DNA from: an uncultured Pseudomonadota bacterium
GTDB lineage: Bacteria; Myxococcota_A; UBA796; SXON01
Length of the DNA stretch: 64,000 nucleotides
Direction of reading: 5' to 3'
Assembly (NCBI GenBank): GCA_903900265.1
Contig: CAIUMM010000106.1
Location: 1-64,000 of the forward strand
How positions within the stretch are numbered: position 1 is the first letter of the stretch; every line of letters starts with the position of its first letter. This document shows, in pieces, positions 48,839 to 57,389 of the stretch. Under the pieces are notes generated by a model, which searched no databases, was not told the origin of the DNA, and was given only the letters and a program-made list of their open reading frames with translations. The translations under genes and the position numbers were made by a program.

Positions 48839-50077
48839 ATGCGCACCCCTGTTCTTCGCCCGATCTCGTTGTTTTTCACGCCCGCGCTGCTCTTGGCCGC
48901 GTGCTCAGAGAACGCGCTGATCGCCAAGGATGAAGCGACCAGCCCCACAGAGGATATCGTCGCGCCCGACATCCTCGTCGATCCCCCGGCCATCGACTTC
49001 GGCGAGGTCCTGCCGGGCGCTTCAGCTTCGGCCACCGTGCACATCTCCAACGTGGGCGACGACACGCTGGCGGTGTCCGGCCTGACCACCTCCAGCGGCA
49101 CGATCACCGTCACCAGCGTGAACCCGGTGGTCGCGCCCGGCGAGAGCGTCGAGACGGTGCTGACGTGGACCCCGCTCGACAGCGGCCTGAACGACGTGCT
49201 CGACGTCGACTCCAACGACCCGGACCAGCCGCGCGTCGAAGTGCCGCTGACCGGGACCATCCCCGCGGGCGACCTGCGCATCGAGCCGGTTTACCATGAT
49301 TTCGGTACGATAGACGTCGGAGATTCGGACACTGTCGTGCTCACCGTCAGCAACGTCGGCGTAGGCCCGATCGTCGTCTCCGACTGGCGCTACGACGCGA
49401 ATGACGGCGACCTTCGCGTGCTCGACGCCGGCGGATTGACGGCGCTCCCGGCGACGCTCGCGCCCGGCGCGAGCACCGAGGTGCTCGTCGAGTACGCGCC
49501 CAGCGCCGATGGCGGCGATGAAGGCGGCCTCACCGTGACCTCCGATGATCCCGACGAGCCGGTGATCGTCGCGAATCAGGCGGGCTACGGCGAAGACATC
49601 GATCCCTGCGACGGCTACGCGCAGACGGTCACTGTGATGCTGACCGCCGACGACTCCTGGCGCGGATGGATTGACGGCACGTCGTTCGTCGGCCCGAACG
49701 CGGACAGCTGGACCGAGTCCGACACCTTCGAGTGGGAGCTGGCGTGCGGCGACCACACCCTCGCGCTCTACGCCACCGACGTCGCGCACGCGGTGTCCGG
49801 CGTGATCGCGGTCGTGTGGGTGGAAGGCGTGGTCAAGTTCGTCAGCGGGCCTACCGACTGGACGATCGTCGACTCCGCACCGCCGGCGGATTGGACCGAC
49901 ATCACGTTTGACGACTCGAGCTGGAACATCCCGCAGGTGTGCGCCAGCAGCTCCATCTGGGGCGCTTCGCCGCAGCCCTTTTACGATCAAGGCGCGCAGT
50001 GGATCTGGTGGACGTCAAGCTGCAGCGATCTGGGTGAGGCCTGGCTGCGGCTGAACTTCACCGTCACCGCGCCGTAG
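48839..50077 (+). CDS. Lipoprotein with two ASH/choice-of-anchor-D type Ig domains
   Basis: A 412-aa lipoprotein with signal ending ALLLAACSE. Two repeats of the HYDIN/ASH-like, choice-of-anchor-D pattern are present: IDFGEVLPGASASATVHISNVGDDTLAVSG and HDFGTIDVGDSDTVVLTVSNVGVGPIVVS. Each ends with a DSNDPDQP/TSDDPDEP turn. The C-terminal 150 residues are a Trp-rich beta-domain (WTDITFDDSSWNIPQV) like galactose-binding modules. It is likely a surface adhesin or scaffold. ATG start. Confidence 0.82.
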   Translation: MRTPVLRPISLFFTPALLLAACSENALIAKDEATSPTEDIVAPDILVDPPAIDFGEVLPGASASATVHISNVGDDTLAVSGLTTSSGTITVTSVNPVVAPGESVETVLTWTPLDSGLNDVLDVDSNDPDQPRVEVPLTGTIPAGDLRIEPVYHDFGTIDVGDSDTVVLTVSNVGVGPIVVSDWRYDANDGDLRVLDAGGLTALPATLAPGASTEVLVEYAPSADGGDEGGLTVTSDDPDEPVIVANQAGYGEDIDPCDGYAQTVTVMLTADDSWRGWIDGTSFVGPNADSWTESDTFEWELACGDHTLALYATDVAHAVSGVIAVVWVEGVVKFVSGPTDWTIVDSAPPADWTDITFDDSSWNIPQVCASSSIWGASPQPFYDQGAQWIWWTSSCSDLGEAWLRLNFTVTAP

Positions 50078-50095
50078 CCGCGCTATCTTGTGCCC

Positions 50096-50986
50096 ATGAA
50101 GCGCGTGTCGTGGCTGATCCCAGTTCGTGACGATCCGCGCCTGATCGACGCGCTGCGATCGATCGCGCCCGAGCTGGGACCGGACGACGAGGTGATCGTC
50201 GTGGACGACGGCAGCGCCGTCCCCGTAGACCCGGAGATTGGCGCGAGCCACGGCATCCCCGCGGTGACCGTGCTGCGGCAAGGCCGGGACGGCATCGTCG
50301 CTGCGTTGAACCGCGGGATCGAGCGCGCAGGCGGCGCCTACATCGCGCGCATGGACGCCGATGACGTCGTGCTGCCCGGTCGAATCGCCGCGCAGCTGGC
50401 CGCGTTCACCGAGCAGGACGTAGCGATCGCCGGCCGCGTGCGCACCGACGCGCCGCAGATGCAGGAGTACGTCGCGTGGGTGAACCACAACGATCCGATG
50501 GCCGAGCGGCTGATTGAGAGCCCGCTGATCCACCCGGCGAGCCTGCTGCGCGCCAGCGCGGTGCACGCCATCGGCGGGTACCGTCGCGGGGACTTCCCCG
50601 AAGACTACGACCTTTTCCTGCGCCTCGCTGACCTCGGAAGGCTCGCAAGAGTACCGCAGGAGGTGCTGTTCTGGCGCGACGGTCCGGCGCGGCTGACCCG
50701 CACCGACGCGCGCTACGCCTCCCCGGCCGCGGTAGGCCTCAAGCAGCAGTGGCTGGAGCCGCGCATCCGCGGCAAACGCGTAGCCTGGATCGGCGAGGCC
50801 GCGATCGGCGAAGCCGGGACCAGCGAGGTCTGGACGAGCTGGCTCGCGCCGCGCTGTGCCCGCGCCGAGGTGCCCGACGCGGAGCTCGTGCTCGTGGCCG
50901 CGAGCGATCGCGACGCAGCGCGCGCGCGGGTCCGGGCGCAGCGCCCCGATCTGGTGGAAGGGCACGATTTCTGGATGCTCGCCTGA
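50096..50986 (+). CDS. Family 2 glycosyltransferase
   Basis: A 296-aa GT-A enzyme. VSWLIPVRDDPRLIDALRSI and VIVVDDGSAV form the nucleotide-sugar site, YIARMDADDVVLPGRI carries the metal-binding DxD, and PLIHPASLLRASAVHAIGGYR with FPEDYDLFLRLADLG is the acceptor part. It has a C-terminal extension of about 80 residues (IRGKRVAWIGEAAIGEAG) not usual for GT2. Donor and acceptor unknown. ATG 50096 is preferred over GTG 50090, which lies only 13 bp after the previous stop. Confidence 0.88.
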   Translation: MKRVSWLIPVRDDPRLIDALRSIAPELGPDDEVIVVDDGSAVPVDPEIGASHGIPAVTVLRQGRDGIVAALNRGIERAGGAYIARMDADDVVLPGRIAAQLAAFTEQDVAIAGRVRTDAPQMQEYVAWVNHNDPMAERLIESPLIHPASLLRASAVHAIGGYRRGDFPEDYDLFLRLADLGRLARVPQEVLFWRDGPARLTRTDARYASPAAVGLKQQWLEPRIRGKRVAWIGEAAIGEAGTSEVWTSWLAPRCARAEVPDAELVLVAASDRDAARARVRAQRPDLVEGHDFWMLA

Positions 50987-51112
50987 TGCTGGAGGAAGCG
51001 GGAGCGACCGAGCAAAGCCAATAATCCGCGAGGATTGTGCCAAGGACTCTTCATCAAGGTGAGCCACCGACGCCGCCACCGGTTACCGGCCAGCCAGAAT
51101 CCCGGTTTCACC

Positions 51113-52540
51113 ATGCAGCGCCGCTCCGAAGATCCCCTCGTCACCCCGGAAGGCTGGCTTCATCGCGGCGAGGCCTATGTCTCGGGCGATGGGGTACAGC
51201 TCGCAGTATTCGGCGGTATTCCCGGCGAACAAGCTCGCGTACGGCTCACGGGCACGCACCGTCGTCAGGACCGCGCGCGCTGGGTAGGCGCCGTGGGCCG
51301 CACCCATCCCGCCCGCGTCGAGCCCTACTGCGACCGCTACGTGCCCTGCGGCCGATGCCCGCTGATGCACCTGCATCCAGACGCGCAGCACGACGTGATC
51401 CGCGGCCTCGTCCAAGACGGCATCACCGCCGCGGAGCTGAACGGGCGCGTCGATCCCGTGCTGCCGTTGCATCCCGCAGGCGCGACCACCAACCGCCAAG
51501 AACTGCAGTACGAGCTGAACCTCGTCGCGGGCTATAGCGACCGTCAAAGCCCACGAATCGGCGTCCCCGGCCATGACGGGCGCGACGTCGTGCCGGTGCC
51601 GGCGTGCACGATGGTCCCCGAGACCCTCCGCGAGACGATGAAGGTGCTCGCCCATCACGTGCGCGAGCTGGAGATCTGGCCGTGGACCGGCAAGGTCGGC
51701 ACCTTGCGCGCGGTGCAGCTGCGCTGCTCGCCGATCACCGGCGACGTCGGCGTGCTGCTCTCGGTCGCGCGTCCCAGCGCGATCCTGTCCGAGCTGGCGA
51801 TCCGCCTCGCGAGCGCGCACCCGCCGATCGCGGGCGTCGCGATGCACATCTCGCAGCCTCCGGGCTACACCTGGGAGCGCGACGAAGACGGCGAGCTGGG
51901 CGTAGCGATGCTGTACGGCAAGGCGCTGCTCGACATTGCGCCGGGTGGCTTCCCGATGCGGCTGGGCTTCTCCGATCCGTGGCCGGCGCGCCCCGATGAA
52001 CCCGCGCTGCTCGACGCGATCGCCGCGTTGCGCGGCGCTCAGGGCGACGCTGCGCTGGAGATCGGCGGTGCAAACGGCGTCGGCGCGCTGCTGCTCGCCA
52101 AGCAGACCGGTTGGGCGATGAGCCTCGGGTTGCCCGAAGCCCGCGCCCGTCGCGCACGGGAGAACAACGCCGCCGCGAACGGCACCGGATCGGGCGCCGA
52201 CTTCGTGTCGGGTCCGGTGATCGAAGGCCTCGCCACCGTCTACGGGCGGCTCGAAGGGCGCCGGCCGCTGGTGCTGTTGAACGCCGGCACCAAGGGCATC
52301 CCGGACGAGGTGATCGACGCGGTCCTCGCGCTCGAGCCGCGCCGCGTCGCGCTGTTGGGCTCGAACCCGCGGGCCTTCGGTAAGAACCTCGCGCGCCTGA
52401 CCGCGAACCTGCGCGTGGTCCGCGTGACGCCGCACGACGTCGCCCCGAACACGCCGTTTGCCGAGGTGGTCGGCGTGCTCGAGAGCGACGACAAGAGCCT
52501 GCCGACCGCGCGCGCCCCGCGCCGGAAGGTCGTCCGGTAG
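51113..52540 (+). CDS. TrmA/RlmD-family RNA methyltransferase homologue lacking catalytic residues
   Basis: A 475-aa member of the uracil-5 RNA methyltransferase family with N-terminal TRAM-like strand region. The 4Fe-4S ligands Cys73, Cys79, Cys82 (YCDRYVPCGRCPLMH) and Cys165 are kept. The catalytic parts are not. The usual YVSCNP reads LLGSNP, so the nucleophile Cys is Ser417. DPPR is replaced by NAGT, and the SAM motif DxYCGxG reads LEIGGANG. The C-terminal DMFPHTxHVE region is recognisable as DVAPNTPFAEVV with its Glu. It is thus probably an RNA-binding, Fe-S paralogue without methylation activity. The track start at 51035 is replaced by ATG 51113. Confidence 0.82.
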   Translation: MQRRSEDPLVTPEGWLHRGEAYVSGDGVQLAVFGGIPGEQARVRLTGTHRRQDRARWVGAVGRTHPARVEPYCDRYVPCGRCPLMHLHPDAQHDVIRGLVQDGITAAELNGRVDPVLPLHPAGATTNRQELQYELNLVAGYSDRQSPRIGVPGHDGRDVVPVPACTMVPETLRETMKVLAHHVRELEIWPWTGKVGTLRAVQLRCSPITGDVGVLLSVARPSAILSELAIRLASAHPPIAGVAMHISQPPGYTWERDEDGELGVAMLYGKALLDIAPGGFPMRLGFSDPWPARPDEPALLDAIAALRGAQGDAALEIGGANGVGALLLAKQTGWAMSLGLPEARARRARENNAAANGTGSGADFVSGPVIEGLATVYGRLEGRRPLVLLNAGTKGIPDEVIDAVLALEPRRVALLGSNPRAFGKNLARLTANLRVVRVTPHDVAPNTPFAEVVGVLESDDKSLPTARAPRRKVVR

Positions 52541-52615
52541 CGAACGCTTCAGGTCGGGCAGCCGCCCAACTCCCCACCCCGCGACGGGGAATTTCAGGCT
52601 AAGGTGTGAACCTGC

Positions 52616-54472
52616 ATGACCGCACGTCAAGTTGAGCTCGTGATTCGCCGCCCGGGAACCCCGGACCGAAGGATCGTGCTGCAAGAGGGCGTGTTGAGCA
52701 TTGGGCGCGCCGATGACAACGACATCGTGCTGTCGGACATCGGCGTTTCGCGCCGCCACGCCAAGCTGCACATCTCCGACAACGTGGTCGAGTACGAAGA
52801 CAACGGCAGCGGCAACGGCTCGCTGTTCAACGGGCGGCGGTTCAAGCGGCAGCGGCTCAATGACGGCGACGAGATCGTCGTCGATCCGTTCCGCCTGCAA
52901 GTGCTGCTCGCCGCCGAGACCGACGAAGCCAACCTGTCCACCGCCGCGACGATGAAGTTAGGTGGTTTGGACGAAGGCTTTGGGCGCTTGGAGCTGGTGT
53001 CCAACCACCGGATGCAGCGCACCGCGTTCGAGCTGCCACCCCAAGGCACGGTCACCCTCGGCCGGGGCGAGAACAATGACATCATCCTGCCCGAGCCCGC
53101 GGCCTCGCGGGTCAACAGCGAGATCGTCGGCCGGGACGGCGCGTGGCTGGTCCGGGACCGCGCGAGCGCCAACGGCACTTTTGTCAACGGGCTGCGCGTG
53201 CGCGAGCAGGTGCTTCGGGACGGCGACAAGCTGCGCATCGGGACCGTAGAGCTGAAGTTCTTCGCGCCCGGCGGAGACGGCACCGCCAACTTCTTCGCGT
53301 CACAGCCCGACTCCACCGTGGGGACCCCGGCGCCGGCTCGGCCCGAGCCGGCGGTCACCCGACCGCTCGCAAAGCCGCCCGCGCCCATCACCACCCCGCG
53401 GCCCAAGCAGCCGGCGCTCCGTCCCGAGCTGCGGGAGCCACAGCCGCGCGCCGCGCAGCCCTCGCGCCCGGTCCTCGAGACCACCGAGCCCACACCTCGG
53501 TTTTTCGACAATCCCGCGACCGCAGCGGGCGTGATCATCGGGGCGCTGTCGATCGTCGGGCTGGTGCTCGTCGGCGGGATCGTCATCGCTGCGGCGTGGT
53601 ACAAGAGCCGCCCCGAAACGAGCGCAAGTTCGTTGGATCCAAGCGCTGCGGCGCAGGTCCAGACCCTGCTCACGAACGGCAAAAAGCTACAGGCCGAAGG
53701 CAAGAACTTCGACGCCGCCGCGCAGTTTTACAAGGTACTCCAGCTGGATCCGGGCAACGCCGAGGGCGAGCGGCTTGGGTACTACGCGTGCGCCGACATC
53801 GCGCTTGGGCAGATGCGCACTGCGTTGCCCGCGCCCGTCGCAGCGGCGCCGGCAACCCCGGCCGCAGCGCCCGTGCGCGCAGCCCCGGCGGCTGTTGCCC
53901 CCGAGCGCGTCGCGCGTAGCGCTGAGCCACGCAGCGCTGAGCCTCGCAGCGCCGCGCCCGCGAAAACCACCGCCCCCGCCGCTGCGGTACCCAACCTCGC
54001 GAGCCAGTACGAGCGCGGACAAACCATGGCCGATAACGGCGACTATGTCGGCGCGATCAAGCAATGGCAAGCGGTCATGGCGCAAGATCCCGACCAGGTC
54101 ACGCCCGAGTACTACCAGGCCCAATCCTCGATCCAATCCGCGAAGGATGGCATGAAGGCCGAGGGCAGCCGACACTACCAAGCGGCGATGAAGGCGCTGT
54201 CGGCCAAACAATGGGGTACCGGTCGTCAGGAGCTCGAGCAGGCGGTGGCGGCGGATCCGTACAACAGCGCCGCGCGGTCCAAGTTGGCCGAGGTCCAAAG
54301 CGAGCTGTCCGTGCAAGCGCAGGACATCTACAAAGAGGCGCGTATCCTCGAAGACATCGACAAGATCACCGAAGCCACGCGCATGTACAAGCAAGTCATC
54401 TCGCTGGTCGGTGAAAAAGACGAGTTGGGCGCAAAAGCCAAGCGGCGGCTCGATACGCTGACCAGCCGCTGA
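52616..54472 (+). CDS. Membrane protein with two FHA domains and C-terminal TPR-like region
   Basis: A 618-aa protein. FHA1 (about 20-95) has SIGRADDNDIVLSDIGVSRRHAKL and GNGSLFNG. FHA2 (about 140-215) has TLGRGENNDIILPEPAASRVNSEI and ANGTFVNG. A Pro-rich linker, a membrane segment at about 300-325 (AAGVIIGALSIVGLVLVGGIVIAAAWY) and TPR-like helices follow. FHA domains read phosphothreonine, so it probably links Ser/Thr kinase signals to the envelope. In FHA2 the usual SRxH His is replaced by Asn (SRVNSEI). An Ala/Pro repeat (RSAEPRSAEPRSA) precedes the TPRs. ATG start; the next gene begins 14 bp later. Confidence 0.9.
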   Translation: MTARQVELVIRRPGTPDRRIVLQEGVLSIGRADDNDIVLSDIGVSRRHAKLHISDNVVEYEDNGSGNGSLFNGRRFKRQRLNDGDEIVVDPFRLQVLLAAETDEANLSTAATMKLGGLDEGFGRLELVSNHRMQRTAFELPPQGTVTLGRGENNDIILPEPAASRVNSEIVGRDGAWLVRDRASANGTFVNGLRVREQVLRDGDKLRIGTVELKFFAPGGDGTANFFASQPDSTVGTPAPARPEPAVTRPLAKPPAPITTPRPKQPALRPELREPQPRAAQPSRPVLETTEPTPRFFDNPATAAGVIIGALSIVGLVLVGGIVIAAAWYKSRPETSASSLDPSAAAQVQTLLTNGKKLQAEGKNFDAAAQFYKVLQLDPGNAEGERLGYYACADIALGQMRTALPAPVAAAPATPAAAPVRAAPAAVAPERVARSAEPRSAEPRSAAPAKTTAPAAAVPNLASQYERGQTMADNGDYVGAIKQWQAVMAQDPDQVTPEYYQAQSSIQSAKDGMKAEGSRHYQAAMKALSAKQWGTGRQELEQAVAADPYNSAARSKLAEVQSELSVQAQDIYKEARILEDIDKITEATRMYKQVISLVGEKDELGAKAKRRLDTLTSR

Positions 54473-54486
54473 GCACGGCGGCTGCG

Positions 54487-55149
54487 ATGATCAGCGCCGT
54501 CGTGCCCACGTTGAACGAGGCGGGCCGGATCGGCGCGCTGGTCGCGATGTTGCGAGAGCAGGTCGATGAAGTGATCGTCAGCGACGGCGGCAGCACCGAT
54601 GGGACGGCGACGAACGCCGCACAGGCCGGAGCGCGTGTCGTGACCGGCAGCGCAGGGCGCGGAGCCCAGCTCGATCGCGGCGCCGCTCACGCTTCCGGCG
54701 ACCGCCTGTGGTTTGTACACGCCGACAGCACGCCGAGCGTAGGCTCCGGCGCGGCGCTGCGCGGCGCGGCCGGACCCTGGGGCTGCTTTCGAACGCGCAT
54801 CGCGAGTCGAGACGTGCGCCTGCTGCTCACCGGCTGGGTGATGACCCAACGCGCGGTGCGCACCGGCGCGTGCACCGGCGACATGGGGATCTGGGCCGAT
54901 CGGTGCTTTTACGAGCGCGTCGGCGGGTTTGGTCCCCTGCCCGCGCTGGAGGATCTCGCGTTCTCCGACCGCGCTCGCGCGATAGCGCCCGCCGAGGTGC
55001 TCGCGCCGGTGCTCGAAACCAGCGCGCGTCGTTGGACCGAGCGCGGCGTCACCCGAACGATGCTGCAGATGTGGATGATACGGCTCGGTTACCGTGTTGG
55101 AATCGACCCGATGCGCTTGGCGCGCGGGTATCACCCTGTGTCGACCTGA
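54487..55149 (+). CDS. TIGR04283-type family 2 glycosyltransferase
   Basis: A 220-aa GT2 of the TIGR04283 subgroup (often annotated with arsenosugar biosynthesis). ISAVVPTLNEAGRIGALVAML, VIVSDGGSTDGT, GRGAQLDRGAAHASGDRLWFVHAD and FGPLPALEDLAFSDRAR are its typical signatures. Subgroup members probably act on lipid or small acceptors; no arsenic genes are present here. It begins 14 bp after the FHA gene and may be cotranscribed. Confidence 0.87.
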   Translation: MISAVVPTLNEAGRIGALVAMLREQVDEVIVSDGGSTDGTATNAAQAGARVVTGSAGRGAQLDRGAAHASGDRLWFVHADSTPSVGSGAALRGAAGPWGCFRTRIASRDVRLLLTGWVMTQRAVRTGACTGDMGIWADRCFYERVGGFGPLPALEDLAFSDRARAIAPAEVLAPVLETSARRWTERGVTRTMLQMWMIRLGYRVGIDPMRLARGYHPVST

Positions 55150-55155
55150 CACATG

Positions 55156-55208
55156 CGACACACCCGATACGCCTGAAACATTCGACACACCCAATACACC
55201 CGATACGC
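55156..55208. repeat. Short direct repeats of ACACCC(G/A)ATAC
   Basis: CGACACACCCGATAC (55156) and CGACACACCCAATAC (55183) are 27 bp apart, and ACACCCGATACGC begins again at 55196. They fill the intergenic space between the glycosyltransferase stop and the DUF547 gene's ribosome site. The function is unknown; slippage-type decay is the simplest reading. Confidence 0.6.
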
Positions 55209-55226
55209 AAGCGTCTGGAGATCTCG

Positions 55227-56033
55227 TTGTCTGAAAGCACTTCAAACCTCCAAAGACATCGGATCATCCGGCCTGTATCACTGCTGTTCGCTGCGTTGCT
55301 CCTGCTGCTCGCGAGCCGGTCTGGGCCCGCCGCCGCGGTGGACATCCCGCGCGCGGGGGCATTTCCCCACGAGCTGCTCACGTCGATCTTGTCCCGCTTC
55401 GTCAGTAAGACGGGGAAGCTGGACTACAAGGGCATCACCGCCAACCGCGCCGCGCTGGACGACTACGTGCGCGCGCTGGCGCTGGTCTCCCCCGCCCGCA
55501 ACCGCGAGCTGTTTCCCACCCACGGCGATCAGCTCGCCTACTACATCAACGGCTACAACGCGCTGGCGATCACCGGGGTGATCGACCGCCCCGGGCTCCA
55601 GACGGTGAACGAGCCACGCTGGGGGTTTTTCGTCGGCACCCGCTACGTGGTCGGCGGGCAGCAGATGGACCTGAACACCTTGGAAAACGTCGTCATACGC
55701 CCCACGTTCAAGGATCCGCGGCTGCACTTCGCGCTGAACTGCCAATCGGCGGGATGCCCGCGTCTGCCGCAAGCGGCCTTCGACCCCGCAAAGATGGAAG
55801 CCCAGTTAGACGCCGCCGCACAGGAGTTCTGCACCGACCCCAGTCGGGTGTACGCCGACGCAGCCGGCGTGTGGCACATCTCGCAGATCTTCGATTGGTA
55901 CAAGGCGGACTTCCAGCCCGGTGGTGTCACGGAGTTTATCAACGGCTACGGGGGCAAGATCCCGGCGGGCGCGCGCGTGGAGATCATCCCGTACGATTGG
56001 CGCTTGTCGGCGCAGCCGGGCAAGGGGCCTTGA
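55227..56033 (+). CDS. DUF547 domain exported protein
   Basis: A 268-aa protein with signal IIRPVSLLFAALLLLLASRSGPAAA and a DUF547 domain: LDYKGITANRAALDDYVRAL, LAYYINGYNALAITGVI, FKDPRLHFALNCQSAGCPRLPQ and FDWYKADF. DUF547 has an unknown biochemical role. The conserved NCQSxxCP Cys pair and the NxYNxLxI motif are intact. The start is TTG at 55227 with GGAG 6 nt upstream; no closer ATG exists. The last 20 residues are Gly/Pro-rich. Confidence 0.85.
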   Translation: MSESTSNLQRHRIIRPVSLLFAALLLLLASRSGPAAAVDIPRAGAFPHELLTSILSRFVSKTGKLDYKGITANRAALDDYVRALALVSPARNRELFPTHGDQLAYYINGYNALAITGVIDRPGLQTVNEPRWGFFVGTRYVVGGQQMDLNTLENVVIRPTFKDPRLHFALNCQSAGCPRLPQAAFDPAKMEAQLDAAAQEFCTDPSRVYADAAGVWHISQIFDWYKADFQPGGVTEFINGYGGKIPAGARVEIIPYDWRLSAQPGKGP

Positions 56034-56193
56034 AGGGGGGCGCGGGTTTGGGCGTGGTAAAATAAACCGGTATTTATAGGGCCTGAGGGGGTTTCAAAAG
56101 AGCGCCGATCCGTATGAGAGGGTGCGGCGCGCCGGGTTCAGCAATGGCTGGCGACGACACCGCGTTCCCACCCACCCATGCCCAGGAAGTCTC
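56034..56193. other. Intergenic region with an AT-rich island before the DUF429 cassette
   Basis: GGTAAAATAAACCGG and TATTTATAGG at 56055-56080 are strikingly AT-rich for this genome, and TAAAAT (56058) resembles a -10 box. No matching -35 is clear. It is the most plausible promoter for the three-gene cassette that begins at 56194. No ORF is supported here. Confidence 0.35.
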
Positions 56194-56532
56194 ATGTCCA
56201 TTCTTGCCAAACGCATCGCCGATCTCTACGATCTGGAGCCGCTCTGGAAAGAGCTGGCCGTCATCGCAGAGACCTACGGCGAGCTCACCCCGTACCTGCT
56301 GCCCATGGCCGAAGGCGACGCCGAATTTATTGGGCGCGCGAAGAGGCGAGACCGAGCGATCCTCGAATTCGGCGCAGAGCGTCTCGAGGTGATCGACGCG
56401 ATGGAGGCGCTCGATCCGCACGCCATGGTCGGCGTACGAGCCGCGTGGGAGGCGTGGTGGTCGACCGCGGCACCCGTCGATTCTGCAGGGCGGAAAGACG
56501 GTTATATTAAGAACAAGGAGAGTGACACATGA
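56194..56532 (+). CDS. Small helical protein, first gene of the DUF429 cassette
   Basis: A 112-aa soluble, mostly helical acidic protein (SILAKRIADLYDLEPLWKELAVIAETYGELTPYLL, then a charged helix RDRAILEFGAERLEVIDAMEAL). I do not recognise a family. AGGAAG precedes the ATG at 56194. The TGA overlaps the next ATG (ATGA), so it is translationally linked to the DUF429 gene. The track start at 56122 adds an Arg/Trp-rich stretch with no coding sense. Confidence 0.65.
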   Translation: MSILAKRIADLYDLEPLWKELAVIAETYGELTPYLLPMAEGDAEFIGRAKRRDRAILEFGAERLEVIDAMEALDPHAMVGVRAAWEAWWSTAAPVDSAGRKDGYIKNKESDT

Positions 56533-57389
56533 TTCGCTGTATTGGAATTGACCCCGCGCCCTCGAAGGACACGGTGGTGTGTGAGGCCCTGGAGTCAGGT
56601 GACTTTGTCTTTACCGCATGGAAGCCGTATGAGGTTCGATCCCGTGTGCAGACGCTGCTCGGAGAGGCCGCGGGCAAGGGAGTGCCCCTCGTGGTGACCT
56701 GGGATGCGCCGCTCGGACTCGATCCGGGCGCGTTGCCCGGCACGCGCAACTACGCGTCGCGTCGGATCGACAGCGCTGTAACCGGCTGGGTCAAACACCT
56801 CGTCAAACCCTCGCTCACCCAGCCAGTAGCGGCCGGCGCCGTGGGCGTGGCGAACGCGTCGTCGTGCCCCCACAACCTCCTCACCCAACACGTCTGGGGC
56901 CTCCCTGTGGGCGAAGTGCCCGCGCATGGCGCCCGTCTCCTGCAGCCGGGAGAGGCAGCGAGCCAACCTTCGCCGCCGTGTGTGCTCGCAGAGGTGCATC
57001 CGGCGGTCGCGGTCGCCGCCTGGTGGCTTGAACAGGCGACCATCGAGCGTCCGATGCCGCGCTACAAGCCCGGTGGAACAGCGAACGTCGAGGCCGCGCG
57101 CGAAGGGTTGGTCCACGTCGCGAAGTTTCTGCAAACCCGATTCGGGGATGCGTTTCCCTTCGACGCCATCCTAAGCTCCAAGGGCGCGGGCGGTTCGGAT
57201 GATCGGCTCGACGCCTGGATCGCGTGGCGTCTCGCGTTCGACTGGACCCGCGGCGACGCCCGTGCTGTAGGGCCCGCGCACGGTGGCAGCTACCTGCTCC
57301 CCAATAGCGTTCTCCGGGAGAGGCTGAGTACCTACCTCTCCAAGCGCAAGAACGCAGCGCATGAACCCGAGTGGGGTGATGAGTCATGA
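56529..57389 (+). CDS. DUF429-like predicted RNase H-fold nuclease
   Basis: A 286-aa protein. The N-terminus MIRCIGIDPAPSKDT places an Asp on the first strand, as in RNase H folds. VVTWDAPLGL, VLAEVHPAVAV and DDRLDAWIAWRLAFDW give further acidic positions in the order seen in DUF429 proteins, predicted nucleases of unknown biology. An AAGGAG site lies 8 nt before the ATG. It overlaps both neighbours by 4 bp. This suggests a three-protein unit; a defence or nucleic-acid role is possible but not shown. Confidence 0.72.
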   Translation: MIRCIGIDPAPSKDTVVCEALESGDFVFTAWKPYEVRSRVQTLLGEAAGKGVPLVVTWDAPLGLDPGALPGTRNYASRRIDSAVTGWVKHLVKPSLTQPVAAGAVGVANASSCPHNLLTQHVWGLPVGEVPAHGARLLQPGEAASQPSPPCVLAEVHPAVAVAAWWLEQATIERPMPRYKPGGTANVEAAREGLVHVAKFLQTRFGDAFPFDAILSSKGAGGSDDRLDAWIAWRLAFDWTRGDARAVGPAHGGSYLLPNSVLRERLSTYLSKRKNAAHEPEWGDES

